Assembly (NCBI RefSeq): GCF_005886105.2
Contig: NZ_PNCO02000002.1
Span: 124,001 to 188,000 of the forward strand
Origin: Pseudoalteromonas galatheae
Lineage (GTDB): Bacteria; Pseudomonadota; Gammaproteobacteria; Enterobacterales; Alteromonadaceae
DNA: 64,000 nt
Direction: 5' to 3'
Part shown: in pieces, positions 9,987-20,500 of the stretch
Position numbering within the stretch: the stretch's first letter is position 1
How the letters are laid out: each line of letters begins with the position of its first letter
Position numbers and translations under genes: made by a program
The notes under the pieces: model-generated
What the model saw: the letters and a program-made list of their open reading frames with translations, nothing else
Told to the model about the DNA's origin: nothing
The model's database searches: none

Positions 9987-11261
9987 ATGCCTAATTATGC
10001 GAATCGTTATATTAGTACCCTCACTCGAGAAACATATGCTTTAATACTTGCGGGTGGAAGAGGTTCGCGCCTTCACGAGCTCACCAATTGGCGAGCGAAA
10101 CCCGCTGTTTATTTTGGCGGCAAACATCGAATTATCGATTTTCCACTGTCTAACTGCATTAACTCAGGGATCCGTCGAGTTGGCATTGCCACCCAGTATA
10201 AGTCGCATTCGCTGATTCGCCATGTTAATCGTGCATGGGGACACTTTAAAAAGGAGCTGGGAGAATCTGTAGAGATATTACCTGCATCACAGCGGTACGG
10301 TGATGAGTGGTACTGCGGCACAGCAGACGCAGTTTTCCAGAATATGGATATTATTCGTCATGAGCTTCCCAAATACGTTATGATCTTATCGGGTGATCAT
10401 GTCTACAGAATGGACTATGGTGGTTTACTTGCAAAGCACGTAGAAACGGGGGCAGATATGACCGTATGTTGTATCGAAGTGCCCTGTGAAGAAGCGGCAA
10501 AAACGTTTGGTGTAATGACCGTTGATGAAAGCAACCGGGTGCGTCGCTTTGATGAAAAGCCAGTAGATCCGACCTCAATTCCTGGAAAGCCAGGTGTATG
10601 TTTGGCATCTATGGGCAACTATGTGTTTAACACGGAGTTTTTATTCGAGCAGTTAAAAAAAGATGCGGAACGAGAAGGGTCGGGGCGTGACTTTGGTCAT
10701 GATATTATCCCATCCATCATAGAAGAGCATAATGTGTATGCGTATCCATTTTGCGACCCATCACACGAAGGGCAGCCGTATTGGCGAGATGTAGGTACAT
10801 TGGATTCATTCTGGGAAGCAAATATGGAGTTGGTTTCTCCTGAACCCCAACTTGATCTCTATGATCCTCATTGGCCAATTTGGACTTATCAGGAGCAGTT
10901 ACCACCGGCGAAATTTATATTTGATGACGATGATAGGCGCGGTATGGCCGTAGACTCTACGGTTTCTGGTGGCTGTATTATTTCTGGCTCCAAGGTTAAG
11001 CGTTCATTGCTGTTCTCCAATGTACACGTTCATTCGTATTGTGAAATTGAGGGGGCCGTGGTGTTACCCGGTGCCAAAATCGGGCGTAACTGCAAAATTA
11101 AAAACGCAATCATTGACCGCAGTTGTCACATACCAGAGGGGATGACAATTGGTTACGATACTGATTTAGACAAAGCGAACGGCTTTAGAGTATCGAATAA
11201 GGGGATCGTATTAGTGACCCGAGATATGCTCGCAGAGCTTGCGGAAAAACAAAAGAAATGA
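9987..11261 (+). CDS. glgC: Glucose-1-phosphate adenylyltransferase (ADP-glucose pyrophosphorylase)
   Basis: Makes ADP-glucose from ATP and glucose-1-phosphate, the committed and usually allosterically controlled step of bacterial glycogen synthesis. The 424-residue protein starts with the nucleotidyltransferase loop [21 protein letters not shown] at about 21. [11 protein letters not shown] (about 132), the sugar-phosphate region RFDEKP (about 191) and a C-terminal left-handed beta-helix with hexapeptide-like repeats (about 315-400) follow. The ATG at 9987 is preceded by GGAGAG. The 31-base gap after glgP is the largest in the second half of the operon. It would supply ADP-glucose to GlgA encoded next. 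Confidence 0.96.
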   Translation: MPNYANRYISTLTRETYALILAGGRGSRLHELTNWRAKPAVYFGGKHRIIDFPLSNCINSGIRRVGIATQYKSHSLIRHVNRAWGHFKKELGESVEILPASQRYGDEWYCGTADAVFQNMDIIRHELPKYVMILSGDHVYRMDYGGLLAKHVETGADMTVCCIEVPCEEAAKTFGVMTVDESNRVRRFDEKPVDPTSIPGKPGVCLASMGNYVFNTEFLFEQLKKDAEREGSGRDFGHDIIPSIIEEHNVYAYPFCDPSHEGQPYWRDVGTLDSFWEANMELVSPEPQLDLYDPHWPIWTYQEQLPPAKFIFDDDDRRGMAVDSTVSGGCIISGSKVKRSLLFSNVHVHSYCEIEGAVVLPGAKIGRNCKIKNAIIDRSCHIPEGMTIGYDTDLDKANGFRVSNKGIVLVTRDMLAELAEKQKK

Positions 11262-11277
11262 TCCGTGTAGAGGTACT

Positions 11278-12813
11278 ATGCATGTAATTTTAGTGGCAGC
11301 CGAAAACGATCGGTTGCCAAATTGTAAGGTAGGGGGCGTCGCTGATGTGATACGCGATGTGCCTTACGCACTGGCGCAGCTTGGCATAAAAGTATCGGTG
11401 GTCACGCCCGATTATGGCCAAGCTGCTTTAACTCGAAACTTAGTCGCTGATATTGCCGTTCCTTTTCGGCAACACCTAGAAACGGCGACTCTTTGGTCCG
11501 TTGAAGAAAGTAATAATGTCACCCAGTATGTTATTTCACACTCGTTATTTAGTGAGCATCACGGTGCTATTTATTGTAATGATCCTCACCAGCCTTTTGC
11601 CACGGATGCAAATCGATTTGCGTTTTTTAGCGCGGCAGTCGCTGAACTTATCGAGCATGAGTTGATAGCGGACATAGATGTAGTGCACCTTCACGACTGG
11701 CATGCTGCCGTCGTTGCTGTATTACGCCAGTTTAGTCCAAGGTTTAAACGGTTAAAGGCGCTAAAAACAGTTTATACGGTGCATAACCTCGCACTTCAGG
11801 GGATCCGACCTTTTAACCATGATTTTTCAAGTCTTGAGTCTTGGTTTCCCACGCTCACTTATGATGGACTCAGTATATGCGATCCTAAATATCCCCATTG
11901 TTTTAATCCTATGCGAGCTGCTATTAATCTTTCAGACAAAGTACATGTTGTTTCTCCTAATTACGCCAAAGAAGTAATGATCCCAAGTCATCCAGAGCTT
12001 GGCTTTTTTGGTGGTGAAGGGTTAGAAAGTGATATGCAGCATGCTTCACATGAAGGACGGTTAGCTGGTATTTTAAACGGTTGTGTGTATGATGAGTCAG
12101 CTAGCGACGAGAATCTTACTTTTGCTGACTACTTGGCGCTTGCTGAGCTGCATGTGTTTCAATGGATGGCAAAATCAAGCCAAGTATTATCTCGGTTTTA
12201 CATAGCCCACCAACGTATACTCGCTTGGCGCGGTGAAGCCTTTAATGGCAAGCTTATTACAAGTGTTGGTCGTCTTACCGATCAAAAAGCACTTATTTTA
12301 AGACAGCCAACCCAATCAGGAATTGTGCTTGATGACATCGCAAAAGTAGCCGAGCATCAAGGAGCACGCGTCGTGATTGTTGGGTCTGGCGACCCATTTC
12401 TAGAGCAGCTGTTTACCGAGGTCATGGCACGGCATGAGAATGTCTTGTTTTTAAATGGTTATGGTAAAGCTCTTGGGGAGCAATTGTACCCGTTAGGTGA
12501 TTTGTTTTTAATGCCAAGCTCCTTTGAGCCTTGTGGTATTAGCCAAATGCTTGCGATGCGTGCTGGGCAACCTTGCATTGTGCACAAAGTGGGGGGATTA
12601 TCTGATACGGTAAAACACAACGAAACCGGCTATTGCTTTGAAGGAGAAACGCTCGCTGAGCAAGGTAGTCAGTTTATTGCGATTTTTGAACTAGCACTCG
12701 CTGATCTGGTAGGGGATAGCGAAAAATATCAACAACTCAGGCAGCAAGCTCGTATGCAGCGCTTCGATTGGTCTGACGTTGCACAAAAATACTGCGAACA
12801 ATTATATAGATAG
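11278..12813 (+). CDS. glgA: Glycogen synthase (GT5)
   Basis: Extends alpha-1,4-glucan chains with ADP-glucose. I start it at the ATG at 11278, preceded by TAGAGG, which gives MHVILVAAEND, the normal GlgA beginning. An upstream in-frame TTG inside glgC would add 13 unlikely residues. The product is 511 residues. The ADP-glucose motif appears as KVGGVADV near residue 17, in place of the more usual KTGG/KVGGLGDV. The catalytic-region FEPCG motif lies at about 419 and HKVGGLSDTV at about 437. GT5 and GT1 domains are both complete. It is the last gene of the glycogen operon and is followed by a strong terminator. Confidence 0.94.
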   Translation: MHVILVAAENDRLPNCKVGGVADVIRDVPYALAQLGIKVSVVTPDYGQAALTRNLVADIAVPFRQHLETATLWSVEESNNVTQYVISHSLFSEHHGAIYCNDPHQPFATDANRFAFFSAAVAELIEHELIADIDVVHLHDWHAAVVAVLRQFSPRFKRLKALKTVYTVHNLALQGIRPFNHDFSSLESWFPTLTYDGLSICDPKYPHCFNPMRAAINLSDKVHVVSPNYAKEVMIPSHPELGFFGGEGLESDMQHASHEGRLAGILNGCVYDESASDENLTFADYLALAELHVFQWMAKSSQVLSRFYIAHQRILAWRGEAFNGKLITSVGRLTDQKALILRQPTQSGIVLDDIAKVAEHQGARVVIVGSGDPFLEQLFTEVMARHENVLFLNGYGKALGEQLYPLGDLFLMPSSFEPCGISQMLAMRAGQPCIVHKVGGLSDTVKHNETGYCFEGETLAEQGSQFIAIFELALADLVGDSEKYQQLRQQARMQRFDWSDVAQKYCEQLYR

Positions 12814-12889
12814 CGAAAATGTAGATAAAAAAATTTGCGCCGCTGTTTTAAGTATTTATCAATTAGCTCAATTGCTACACAAAAAACTA

Positions 12890-12930
12890 GGTCAAAGGTA
12901 TCAAAAGATAGCTTTGGCCTTTCTTTTTTA
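12890..12930 (+). terminator. Rho-independent terminator of the glycogen operon
   Basis: GGTCAAAG pairs with CTTTGGCC (one G-U), and GTATC/GATAG partly continues the helix around an AAAA loop. The run TTCTTTTTT follows directly. It lies 77 bases after the glgA stop. Confidence 0.8.
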
Positions 12931-13071
12931 TCATTTTACATTATCTTTTAAGCTATTATTTTGATTCTTAATAGCTTAGGTTGATTTTCTTTATCATCAT
13001 AAAGGGTTAAAATCTAAAAATTGCTAAACCAAAAGTGTGATCGTTCACTTTGGGTACGAAGGAGTTTTTGT

Positions 13072-14289
13072 TTGAAGGTTTTTGTGGCCCGCCAAGCCAT
13101 ATTTAATCGTAAAAAACAAGTTGTTGCATACGAATTGTTGTTTCGCGATGGTGTAAAAAATAGCTTTCCAAATATTGCAGATGATGCAGCGACAGCCAGG
13201 CTGATAATGAATAATCAACTTAACCTCGGCATGCGATATCTCACTTCGGGAAAGAAAGCGCTAATTAATATTGGTCCAGACTCGTTACGTCAGGAGCTGT
13301 GTGAGTTTCTCCCAGCAAATGATGTGATATTGGAGCTATTGGAGACTATTCCACCAACAAAGCAAAATTATGAGCGAATAAGAGGCTTATTTCATAGTAA
13401 CTTCAGACTTGCCCTCGACGATTTTCAATACTCAAGAGAGTGGGAGCCTTTCTTAAAGCTTGTGCGGCTGATTAAGTTTGACGTGATGGAAAATCCGCTG
13501 GACACCATAGTACCAGTGATTGATATGATCAAAGAACGAAAGAACATCAAGCTACTCGCTGAAAAAGTCGAAACCGAAGAAGAGTTCGAGCAAGCTAAAA
13601 AGATGGGATTCCAGTTCTTTCAAGGCTACTTCTTTGCAAAACCAAAGATGATTGAGCAAAAAGACATTACTATTAATTATGTGATTGTCATGCTTATTTA
13701 TGAAGAAGCACTTAAACCAAATATGAGTATTACACGACTAGCCGAATTGTTTGCCCAAGACACAGCGCTTGCGTATAAATTGCTCAGGTTAATCAACTCC
13801 GGGGTATTTCCAATTAAGAGTCGGATTGAATCTTTAAAACAAGCCTTGGTATATTTAGGAAACGAGCGTGTTAAAAAGTTTGTAAACTTAATTATGACTG
13901 CTCACGTAGCTGAGGGAAAGCCGACAGAATTAACACGCCTTTCTATCGTTCGTTCGCGATTTTGTGAGCTTATCGCACAGCAAATCTCGCCGGGACTTAC
14001 CAATATGAGTTTTATGACGGGTTTGTTTTCCCTGCTCGATGCTATTCTTGATAGGCCGATGGAGCAGGTTGTAAACAAACTACCTTTTCCTGAGCAGCTC
14101 CATGATGCTTTGATAGGCAAACCCAATACGCTATATTATATTTTAAATATCGTCAGAGCCTATGAGTCTGGGAGCTGGTGGACGCTGCAGGATGCGTGCA
14201 GTTATCTAAACTACAAAGACGAAAACCTTCCTGATTTTCATGCTGCTGCGATAAACTGGGCTGATATGTATAAAAACCGTGTGTATTGA
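13072..14289 (+). CDS. EAL-HDOD (YuxH/CdgJ-type) c-di-GMP signalling protein
   Basis: A 405-residue cytoplasmic protein with an N-terminal EAL domain (about 1-195) and a C-terminal HDOD domain (about 200-390). The start is decided by AAGGAG at 13059-13064 placed seven bases before TTG at 13072. This gives MKVFVARQAIFNRKK, the canonical start of the family; an earlier TTG at 13021 has no such support. EAL landmarks are AYELLFRDG, INIGPDSL, ELLET, LALDDFQ, IKFDV, AEKVET and QGYFFAKP. The metal-binding and catalytic acids appear kept although the signature is ELL and the loop DDFQ instead of DDFG. It could therefore be an active c-di-GMP phosphodiesterase; in Vibrio cholerae CdgJ is one. The stop overlaps the next gene's ATG (TGATG). 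Confidence 0.85.
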   Translation: MKVFVARQAIFNRKKQVVAYELLFRDGVKNSFPNIADDAATARLIMNNQLNLGMRYLTSGKKALINIGPDSLRQELCEFLPANDVILELLETIPPTKQNYERIRGLFHSNFRLALDDFQYSREWEPFLKLVRLIKFDVMENPLDTIVPVIDMIKERKNIKLLAEKVETEEEFEQAKKMGFQFFQGYFFAKPKMIEQKDITINYVIVMLIYEEALKPNMSITRLAELFAQDTALAYKLLRLINSGVFPIKSRIESLKQALVYLGNERVKKFVNLIMTAHVAEGKPTELTRLSIVRSRFCELIAQQISPGLTNMSFMTGLFSLLDAILDRPMEQVVNKLPFPEQLHDALIGKPNTLYYILNIVRAYESGSWWTLQDACSYLNYKDENLPDFHAAAINWADMYKNRVY

Positions 14290-15386
14290 TGAATAGAATT
14301 ATTGCGATGGATGCGATCCGCGGGTTCGCGCTACTTGGCTTGCTTTCCATGAATATGGTACATATGGCCAATTTTGAGTTGGGCTATGTACCAGCCCAAA
14401 CAGCCCACTATCTTGATCCGTTCTTCGCAATGGTTAATAGTATTTTCTTTGATGGTCGATTCAGAAGCTTATTTGCAGTGCTATTTGGAGCGGCGTTATG
14501 CATTCAGACAGCAAAGTCAGATGGTCATAGCCTTGCAAGGCATCGACTAACATGGCTAATGGTCTTTGGTGTGGTGCACGGTGTGTTGATTTGGCCGGGA
14601 GATATTTTATTTAATTATGCGCTTAGCGGTTTCGTTGCACTACGCTTTGTAGATGCGAGCAACAATAAGTTAAATCGCTATGCGATAGGATTTATTTTAG
14701 TTCCTTCTATTGCTATTAGTTTATTGCTGTTAATTGATCCAGAGCCACAAATAAATAGAAGTTCAGAAATCTACCTCGAGTTCTTGCAGCAGATACCTGC
14801 AAACTACTTGGAACTGCTAACCTTAAATGGACTTTATTTTGTCATTATCAGTTTGCTCATTCCGGTAATTACTTTGTGGTACACCGCAGGGTTAATGCTA
14901 CTCGGTATGCGCTTATATCGAAGTGGTATGTTTGATTTAGCGCGTACTGAACCCGTTCATAAAATTAATTTGTTTGCCGTTGTAGCTATTATTTTGTCAT
15001 TTGTCGGCTTTGTTCTTGAGCGTAAACTAGGCGTCGAGTTTTTTGAAGGATTAGATTGGATCCTTGCAGTACCGGTTGCGTTGTTTTACGTCGTTGTAAT
15101 TAAGGCTGCAATGCGAGGTGCAAAACATCAGCTTTGGAGTCTCCAATGTGTTGGGCGTCTAGCGCTTTCGTTATATCTTCTCCAGTCAATTGTGTTTGTA
15201 AGTTATTTTTATTTTATAAACCCAAGCGCTATCAGTACTTGGGATCGTGTGGATTATTTCTCGGCATTTATAATTGCGTCTATAATTCAATTAGCCCTTG
15301 CGGTGATATATTGTAAGCTGTTTAAGCAAGGTCCATTTGAAAAGTTATTGAAGGTACTAGTGCTACGAAGAGCCCGTTATGATTAA
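14289..15386 (+). CDS. DUF418/YeiB-like polytopic membrane protein
   Basis: A 365-residue membrane protein with about eight hydrophobic segments. It begins MNRIIAMDAIRGFALLGLLSMN; the DxxRGxALxGI pattern near residue 8 followed by FDGRFRSLFAVLFGA near 54 is the DUF418/YeiB signature. Function is unproven; related acyltransferase-3-like and DUF418 proteins are thought to handle acyl transfer or transport at the inner membrane. I use the ATG at 14289, overlapping the upstream stop by one base, rather than the TTG three bases earlier. It is coupled to the EAL-HDOD gene and overlaps the next gene by eight bases, so all three are co-translated. Confidence 0.8.
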   Translation: MNRIIAMDAIRGFALLGLLSMNMVHMANFELGYVPAQTAHYLDPFFAMVNSIFFDGRFRSLFAVLFGAALCIQTAKSDGHSLARHRLTWLMVFGVVHGVLIWPGDILFNYALSGFVALRFVDASNNKLNRYAIGFILVPSIAISLLLLIDPEPQINRSSEIYLEFLQQIPANYLELLTLNGLYFVIISLLIPVITLWYTAGLMLLGMRLYRSGMFDLARTEPVHKINLFAVVAIILSFVGFVLERKLGVEFFEGLDWILAVPVALFYVVVIKAAMRGAKHQLWSLQCVGRLALSLYLLQSIVFVSYFYFINPSAISTWDRVDYFSAFIIASIIQLALAVIYCKLFKQGPFEKLLKVLVLRRARYD

Positions 15387-16452
15387 AAGAGTATTAATTG
15401 GGTTAGTGCTATGGATGGTGTGTTTTAGTATTGATGCTAAGCAGTCTTTAAATGTCTTGTTTGTTAACCCTTCTGTGCCTGGGGAGCCATTTTGGCAGCG
15501 CGTTCAAGGTATTACAGAAGCGGCAGCGGATCAATTCGATATTAGATTAGATGTGATCTATGGAGAAGGGAATCGAATTATTCAGCTCGCTGAACTTAAA
15601 AAATATTTGAGTTATCGTGCCACGCCCGATTACGTCATCCTCATTAATTATCCCGGTGGGGCCGAAGAAAGCCTAAAACTTTTGGAAAAGTATGGGATCA
15701 ACCATATTACTTTAGAAGAAACGATTTCTGGCCCAGAAAGGCTCGCAATAGGTAACCCAAAAGAACACTATAAGTATTGGCTTGGGGAAGTGCATCACGA
15801 TAATGACCAGGCTGGTTACGATTTGGCTAAGCAACTATACCAACAGGCTAAAACTAACGGTCATGAGACAATTTATCCTATTGCTATTAATGGTCACTAT
15901 GGCACAGAGTCAGACATTAGAAGCAACGGTGCAAAGCGATTTTTTGATGAAGTTGGCGTGGTTGTTCAGCAAACTGTATACGCAGGGTGGTCAAAAGAAC
16001 AAGCATTTGATAAAACAAAAAAGCTATTGGCACGCTATCCAAAAACAAACCTTATTTGGTGTGCGTCAGATTTGATGGCGATGGGGGCTATCACCGCAGC
16101 TGCATCAAGCACGTCAAAAATCGTATTTGGAGGGTTTGATTGGTTGTCGGATACTTTTGACCTTATTGAACATAATGAGATGCAAGCATCCGTTGGTGGC
16201 CATTTTATGATGGGGGCTTGGGCGTTGATTTCGGTGTACGATCATTATTATGGGCATCCATTTTGGAAGAATCACACCGAGCTTGCTTTCGACCTAAGTT
16301 TGATCACTAAGGAAAATCTAGCAGACTATCGCTGGGTAAAGTCAGCGAAAAACTGGCAATCTATTGATTACAAGGCAATGAGTCTCAGAGGAAAACCTAA
16401 AGAGCAGTATCATTTTTCTCCTGAGCTATTAAGAAAAAGTTTGCAAAAGTAG
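15379..16452 (+). CDS. Orphan periplasmic type-1 (sugar-type) binding protein
   Basis: A 357-residue protein with a Sec signal peptide (about 1-21, ending near IDAKQ) and the LacI/RbsB-like two-lobed fold: LNVLFVNPSVPGEPFWQRV near the start, WCASDLMAMGA at about 216 and KIVFGGFDWLSD at about 250. No ABC permease or ATPase gene is nearby, so it may be a sensory binding protein in the style of LuxP, or serve a remote transporter. Its eight-base overlap with the DUF418 gene, itself coupled to an EAL-HDOD gene, suggests a periplasmic signal linked to c-di-GMP. That link is inference from gene order alone. Confidence 0.75.
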   Translation: MIKRVLIGLVLWMVCFSIDAKQSLNVLFVNPSVPGEPFWQRVQGITEAAADQFDIRLDVIYGEGNRIIQLAELKKYLSYRATPDYVILINYPGGAEESLKLLEKYGINHITLEETISGPERLAIGNPKEHYKYWLGEVHHDNDQAGYDLAKQLYQQAKTNGHETIYPIAINGHYGTESDIRSNGAKRFFDEVGVVVQQTVYAGWSKEQAFDKTKKLLARYPKTNLIWCASDLMAMGAITAAASSTSKIVFGGFDWLSDTFDLIEHNEMQASVGGHFMMGAWALISVYDHYYGHPFWKNHTELAFDLSLITKENLADYRWVKSAKNWQSIDYKAMSLRGKPKEQYHFSPELLRKSLQK

Positions 16453-16517
16453 AAATGCAGTAGTGTAAAGCGGTTGAAGCGATTACAATACGGGTTTTTA
16501 CTCAAAGTGGTTGTATC

Positions 16518-17513
16518 GTGACAGAGCAAAAGCGCCTCAATAAATACATCAGTGAAACTGGATTCTGCAGTCGTCGAGAAGCTGATGACTTAATCGCCTC
16601 AGGCCGTGTCAAAGTAAATGGAATTCTGCCAGAAATGGGCACCAAAGTGTCTGATGCCGACACTATCATCATTGATGGTAAGCCTCTGAAGGCAAAGCCA
16701 AAGGCCGTATTTATTGCTTATAATAAACCTGTCGGTGTAACTTGTACTACCGAGCGTAAAATCAAAAGTAATATTGTCAGTGCGATTAACTATCCTGAGC
16801 GTATTTTCCCAATTGGTCGTTTGGACCGTCCATCCGAAGGGTTAATTTTCTTGACCAACCAAGGCGATATGGTCAATAAGATCCTTCGTGCTGGCAATAA
16901 CCATGAAAAAGAATATGAGGTTGTGGTCGATAGACCCATTGATGAGCGTTTTGTAAAACGTATGTCCTCAGGTGTTCCAATCCTCGGCACTGTCACAAAG
17001 CCTTGTAAAGTCAGTAAAACCGGTGCTAAATCATTTACTATTGTGTTGACCCAAGGCTTAAATCGTCAAATTCGTAGAATGTGTGAATATCTAGGATTTG
17101 AAGTAACACATCTTAAACGTATTCGGATCATGAATATTGATCTTACTGGTCTTAGTTCTGGTAAGTGGCGTCATCTTAACGACAACGAAATGCGGGCGAT
17201 TAATCAAGCCACTGAGTCGTCAAGTAAAACGCAAGAAGCATCAGCTGGTGCTGGTGCGGGAAGGCAGTTTGATAAACCTAGAAAAGAATCGGGTGAAGGT
17301 GACAATCCGAAGCAAAACAAACGTTCTTACGGTGATAGAAATAGAAAAGTCGATACCGATAATCGTAATCGAGACGGCTTTGCTGGAAACTCCAAAGCGA
17401 GAAATAAGAATAAAACGCCGAGTAACAATACTAGAAGAGAAAATCCTAACGAAGGTAAAAAGCCAGCAAAAAGAGTTAAAGGCACTTTATCTTTAAATAA
17501 AAGTGGTAAATGA
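16518..17513 (+). CDS. rluF: 23S rRNA pseudouridine(2604) synthase RluF
   Basis: Isomerises a uridine in 23S rRNA. An S4 RNA-binding domain opens the protein (RLNKYISETGFCSRREADDL, residues 6-25), followed by the RsuA/RluB/E/F catalytic domain with Asp in GRLDRPSEGLIFLTN at about 98-112 and LNRQIRRMCEYLGFEV at about 182. This pattern best fits RluF. The GTG start at 16518 gives MTEQKRLNKY. The last 95 or so residues (from about 235) form a low-complexity tail rich in Lys, Arg, Asn, Ser and Gly. Such basic tails occur in other members and probably bind RNA. It stands alone with its own terminator. Confidence 0.92.
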   Translation: MTEQKRLNKYISETGFCSRREADDLIASGRVKVNGILPEMGTKVSDADTIIIDGKPLKAKPKAVFIAYNKPVGVTCTTERKIKSNIVSAINYPERIFPIGRLDRPSEGLIFLTNQGDMVNKILRAGNNHEKEYEVVVDRPIDERFVKRMSSGVPILGTVTKPCKVSKTGAKSFTIVLTQGLNRQIRRMCEYLGFEVTHLKRIRIMNIDLTGLSSGKWRHLNDNEMRAINQATESSSKTQEASAGAGAGRQFDKPRKESGEGDNPKQNKRSYGDRNRKVDTDNRNRDGFAGNSKARNKNKTPSNNTRRENPNEGKKPAKRVKGTLSLNKSGK

Positions 17514-17533
17514 AATAAAAAATGTTTTGAATG

Positions 17534-17566
17534 TAAAGCCCCTTGACAGTGTTAAGGGGCTTTTTG
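17534..17566 (+). terminator. Terminator after rluF
   Basis: AAAGCCCCTT and AAGGGGCTTT pair across a short loop (GACAGTGTT) and the second arm runs into TTTTTG. It sits just after the rluF stop and separates it from the convergent RND gene. Confidence 0.8.
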
Positions 17567-17588
17567 TTAGCGGACCTACGTTAGCAAT

Positions 17589-20500
17589 TTAGTCTGCAGG
17601 TTGTTTTATACCAAAATAGACACAGTGAAGTACTGGCAAGACGATCAATGTCAGTATGGTCGCAAAACCCAAACCAAACATAATGGTTACTGCCATTGAT
17701 TGGAAGAACACATCGAATAACAGTGGGATCATGCCTAGTATGGTTGTAATGGCTGCCATAGATACGGGTCTTACACGGCTAACACCTGAGTCAAACACTG
17801 CTTGGTAAGGAGATTTACCAGACTCTATCTCAATATTGATTTGGTCCATCAGTACGATACCATTCTTAATCAGCATGCCGGACAGACTTAGTAAACCTAA
17901 CAGCGCCATAAAGCTAAATGGTGCTTGTAATAGTACCAGGCCTGCCGTTACCCCGATAATTGCGAGTGGCACCGTAGACCAGATAACTAAAGGTTTCTTA
18001 ACTGAGTTGAAGAGCAACACAGTGATCATAAACATGGCTAAGTAACCGATCGGCAAGGATCCGAAAATAGCTGACTGCGCATCTGTTGAGCTCTCATATT
18101 CACCGCCCCATTGCATTTCATAACCTTGAGGAAGTGCTATGGCTTCGACATCAGCTTTCACTCGGGCGAATAATTTAGCCGGAGTTTCGTCTCCGATAAC
18201 GTCGTGATCCGCCATTACAGTGATAGTGCGTTTACGGTCACGGCGCATTATCAAGCTATCTTCCCAAGTTACACTAAATTTATCAACAATTTGTGAAACT
18301 GGGACATAAACATTTAGTACGGGACTAAATATTTGTAAGTCACCAAGATTTTCAACATTGAGCCTTTCATCCTCAGGAGAGCGAGCGATAATCGGTAGTA
18401 ATTGTGTACCATCTCGATATAAACCTACTTTGTTACCTGATACTGAAGTAAGTAATAGCTGATCTAAATCAGCCTTACTTATCCCTAATCTACGGGCTTT
18501 AGACTCATTAAATTGCGGACGGATCAATTTGGTCCTCTGACGCCAGTTATCGCGGATATTAAAAGCGCGATCATCTTGGCTAAAAATATCCTTTGCTTTC
18601 TCTGCTAGTTGACGCAGTACAACCGGGTCGGGGCCTGAGAAGCGAGCTTCAATTTTCGCATCTGTAGAAGGACCGATTTCCATTCGTTTAATCTTCAGTT
18701 TACCATCAAGCTCATGTTTAAGTTCATACTCGCGAAGCTTAGCAATCATTGTTATCACTGCTTCTCGGTCTTTCACACGAACAATGAGTTGACCATAAGC
18801 ATCGTATTGCTTTTCTGGTGAGTAAGTCAGCATGAACCGAGGCGCACCTTGACCAATAGTTGTGGTTACCTCGCTAACCAATGGATCGTCCAGTAAAAAT
18901 GATTCGATCTTTTCTACATTCTGCGCTGTGCTTCGAATGTCTGCACCTTGGTAATGCCAATAATCAACATAAAACATCGGTGTATTCGAAGCCGGAAAGA
19001 ATGACTGTTTAACGGATTTAAAGCCAACTACGGCAGCAACCAAAAGTAAAATCATAGCAATAATGGTAATAGCACGATTTTTAAGACAGAAGGTCAGCAT
19101 CGATTTATAGACTGTAAATATCACTCCTTTGTAAGGGTCGTCCTCTTCTTCGTTGGTATCTGATGACTTTTGTTTAGGTCCTTTAAACATCAAATTGGCA
19201 AAAAATGGAGTCAATGTGATAGCCGTGACCCAGCTTAGTAGTAATGAAATTAACAACACCCAAAATAGAGAGCCGGCAAACTCACCACTGGCATCTGAGC
19301 TTAATCCAATCGGTGCAAATGCAGTGATCCCAATAATAGTTGCACCAAGAAGCGGCCATTTTGTCTGTTCAACAATGTTAACAGCTGCTTTAATCTTAGA
19401 TTGACCTCGTTTAATGTTGATTAAAATACCTTCAGTCACAACAATGGCATTATCGACCAACATACCCAATGCAATGATCAAAGCACCCAATGAAATACGT
19501 TGTAAATCAATGGCAAATATCTTCATAAAGATAAAGGTACCCAGCACAGTAATAAGCAAAATACCACCGATCAATATGCCACTTTTTACACCCATAAAGA
19601 TAAGCAGAACGATAATTACTATGGCAACGGCCTCTAAAAGACTGATGATAAAACCGTCAACTGAGGTCTCAACTTCTGTAGGCTGATTGTAAACTGTGTT
19701 GACCTTAATGCCATACGGACGTTGATATTCTAGTTGCTGTAGATGATGCTCAATTTCTTTACCTACCTCAACGACGTTGACGCCAGAGGTAAAGGATACG
19801 CCAACCAACAGTGCGCGCTGCTGAGCAAAGCGAGTAATATGGCTAGGTACTTCAGCATATTCACGTGTTACCTTGGCGACATCACCCAAATAAATAAGCT
19901 CTTTGGCACCAGGTTTTGAGATTAGTAATCCCTCAAGTTCTGAGACATCCGTAAATTCCCCGGTGGGGTGAAGACGAATAGATTCATCGCCAACACGAAT
20001 TTTTCCCGCGTTAGAAACAGTATTTTGTGCTTGAAGAAGCGAAAAGATGTGGCTGGGTGGAATGCCTAGTTGCGATAATTTCTGTGTGGATATTTCAACT
20101 ATTACTTGCGCTTGTTGCTCACCCGCTACCGTAACTTTACTGACACCTTCAACAAGCACTAACTCACGCTTTAAGAAGTCAACATAGTCTTTTAACTCGT
20201 CATACGAATAACCTTCTCCAGTGATAGCATACAGCTCACCATACACATCCGCAAAATCATCAATAACACTTGGAGACATAACACCTGGGGGTAATTTAGG
20301 TGCTAAATCATTGACTTTACGGCGAAGCTCATCCCATATCTGCTGTAAGTCTTTCTTACGGTACTTACTCTTCATTTCAACGGTGATCTGTGACTTTCCC
20401 GGGGAAGAAATGGAGGTAACGTAGTCGACATAGGGTAAAGATTGGATTGCATTTTCAATCGGAAAGGTGACTTCCTCTTCCACTTGCTGTGGTGAGGCAC

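Noticed and set aside
11239..11277. N-terminal extension of glgA from a TTG inside glgC
   Set aside because: The ATG at 11278 has a ribosome-binding site and gives the normal GlgA start; the 13 extra residues have no family match.
12779..12964. 61-codon frame after glgA
   Set aside because: It overlaps the glgA 3' end in another frame and runs through the terminator; no ribosome-binding site.
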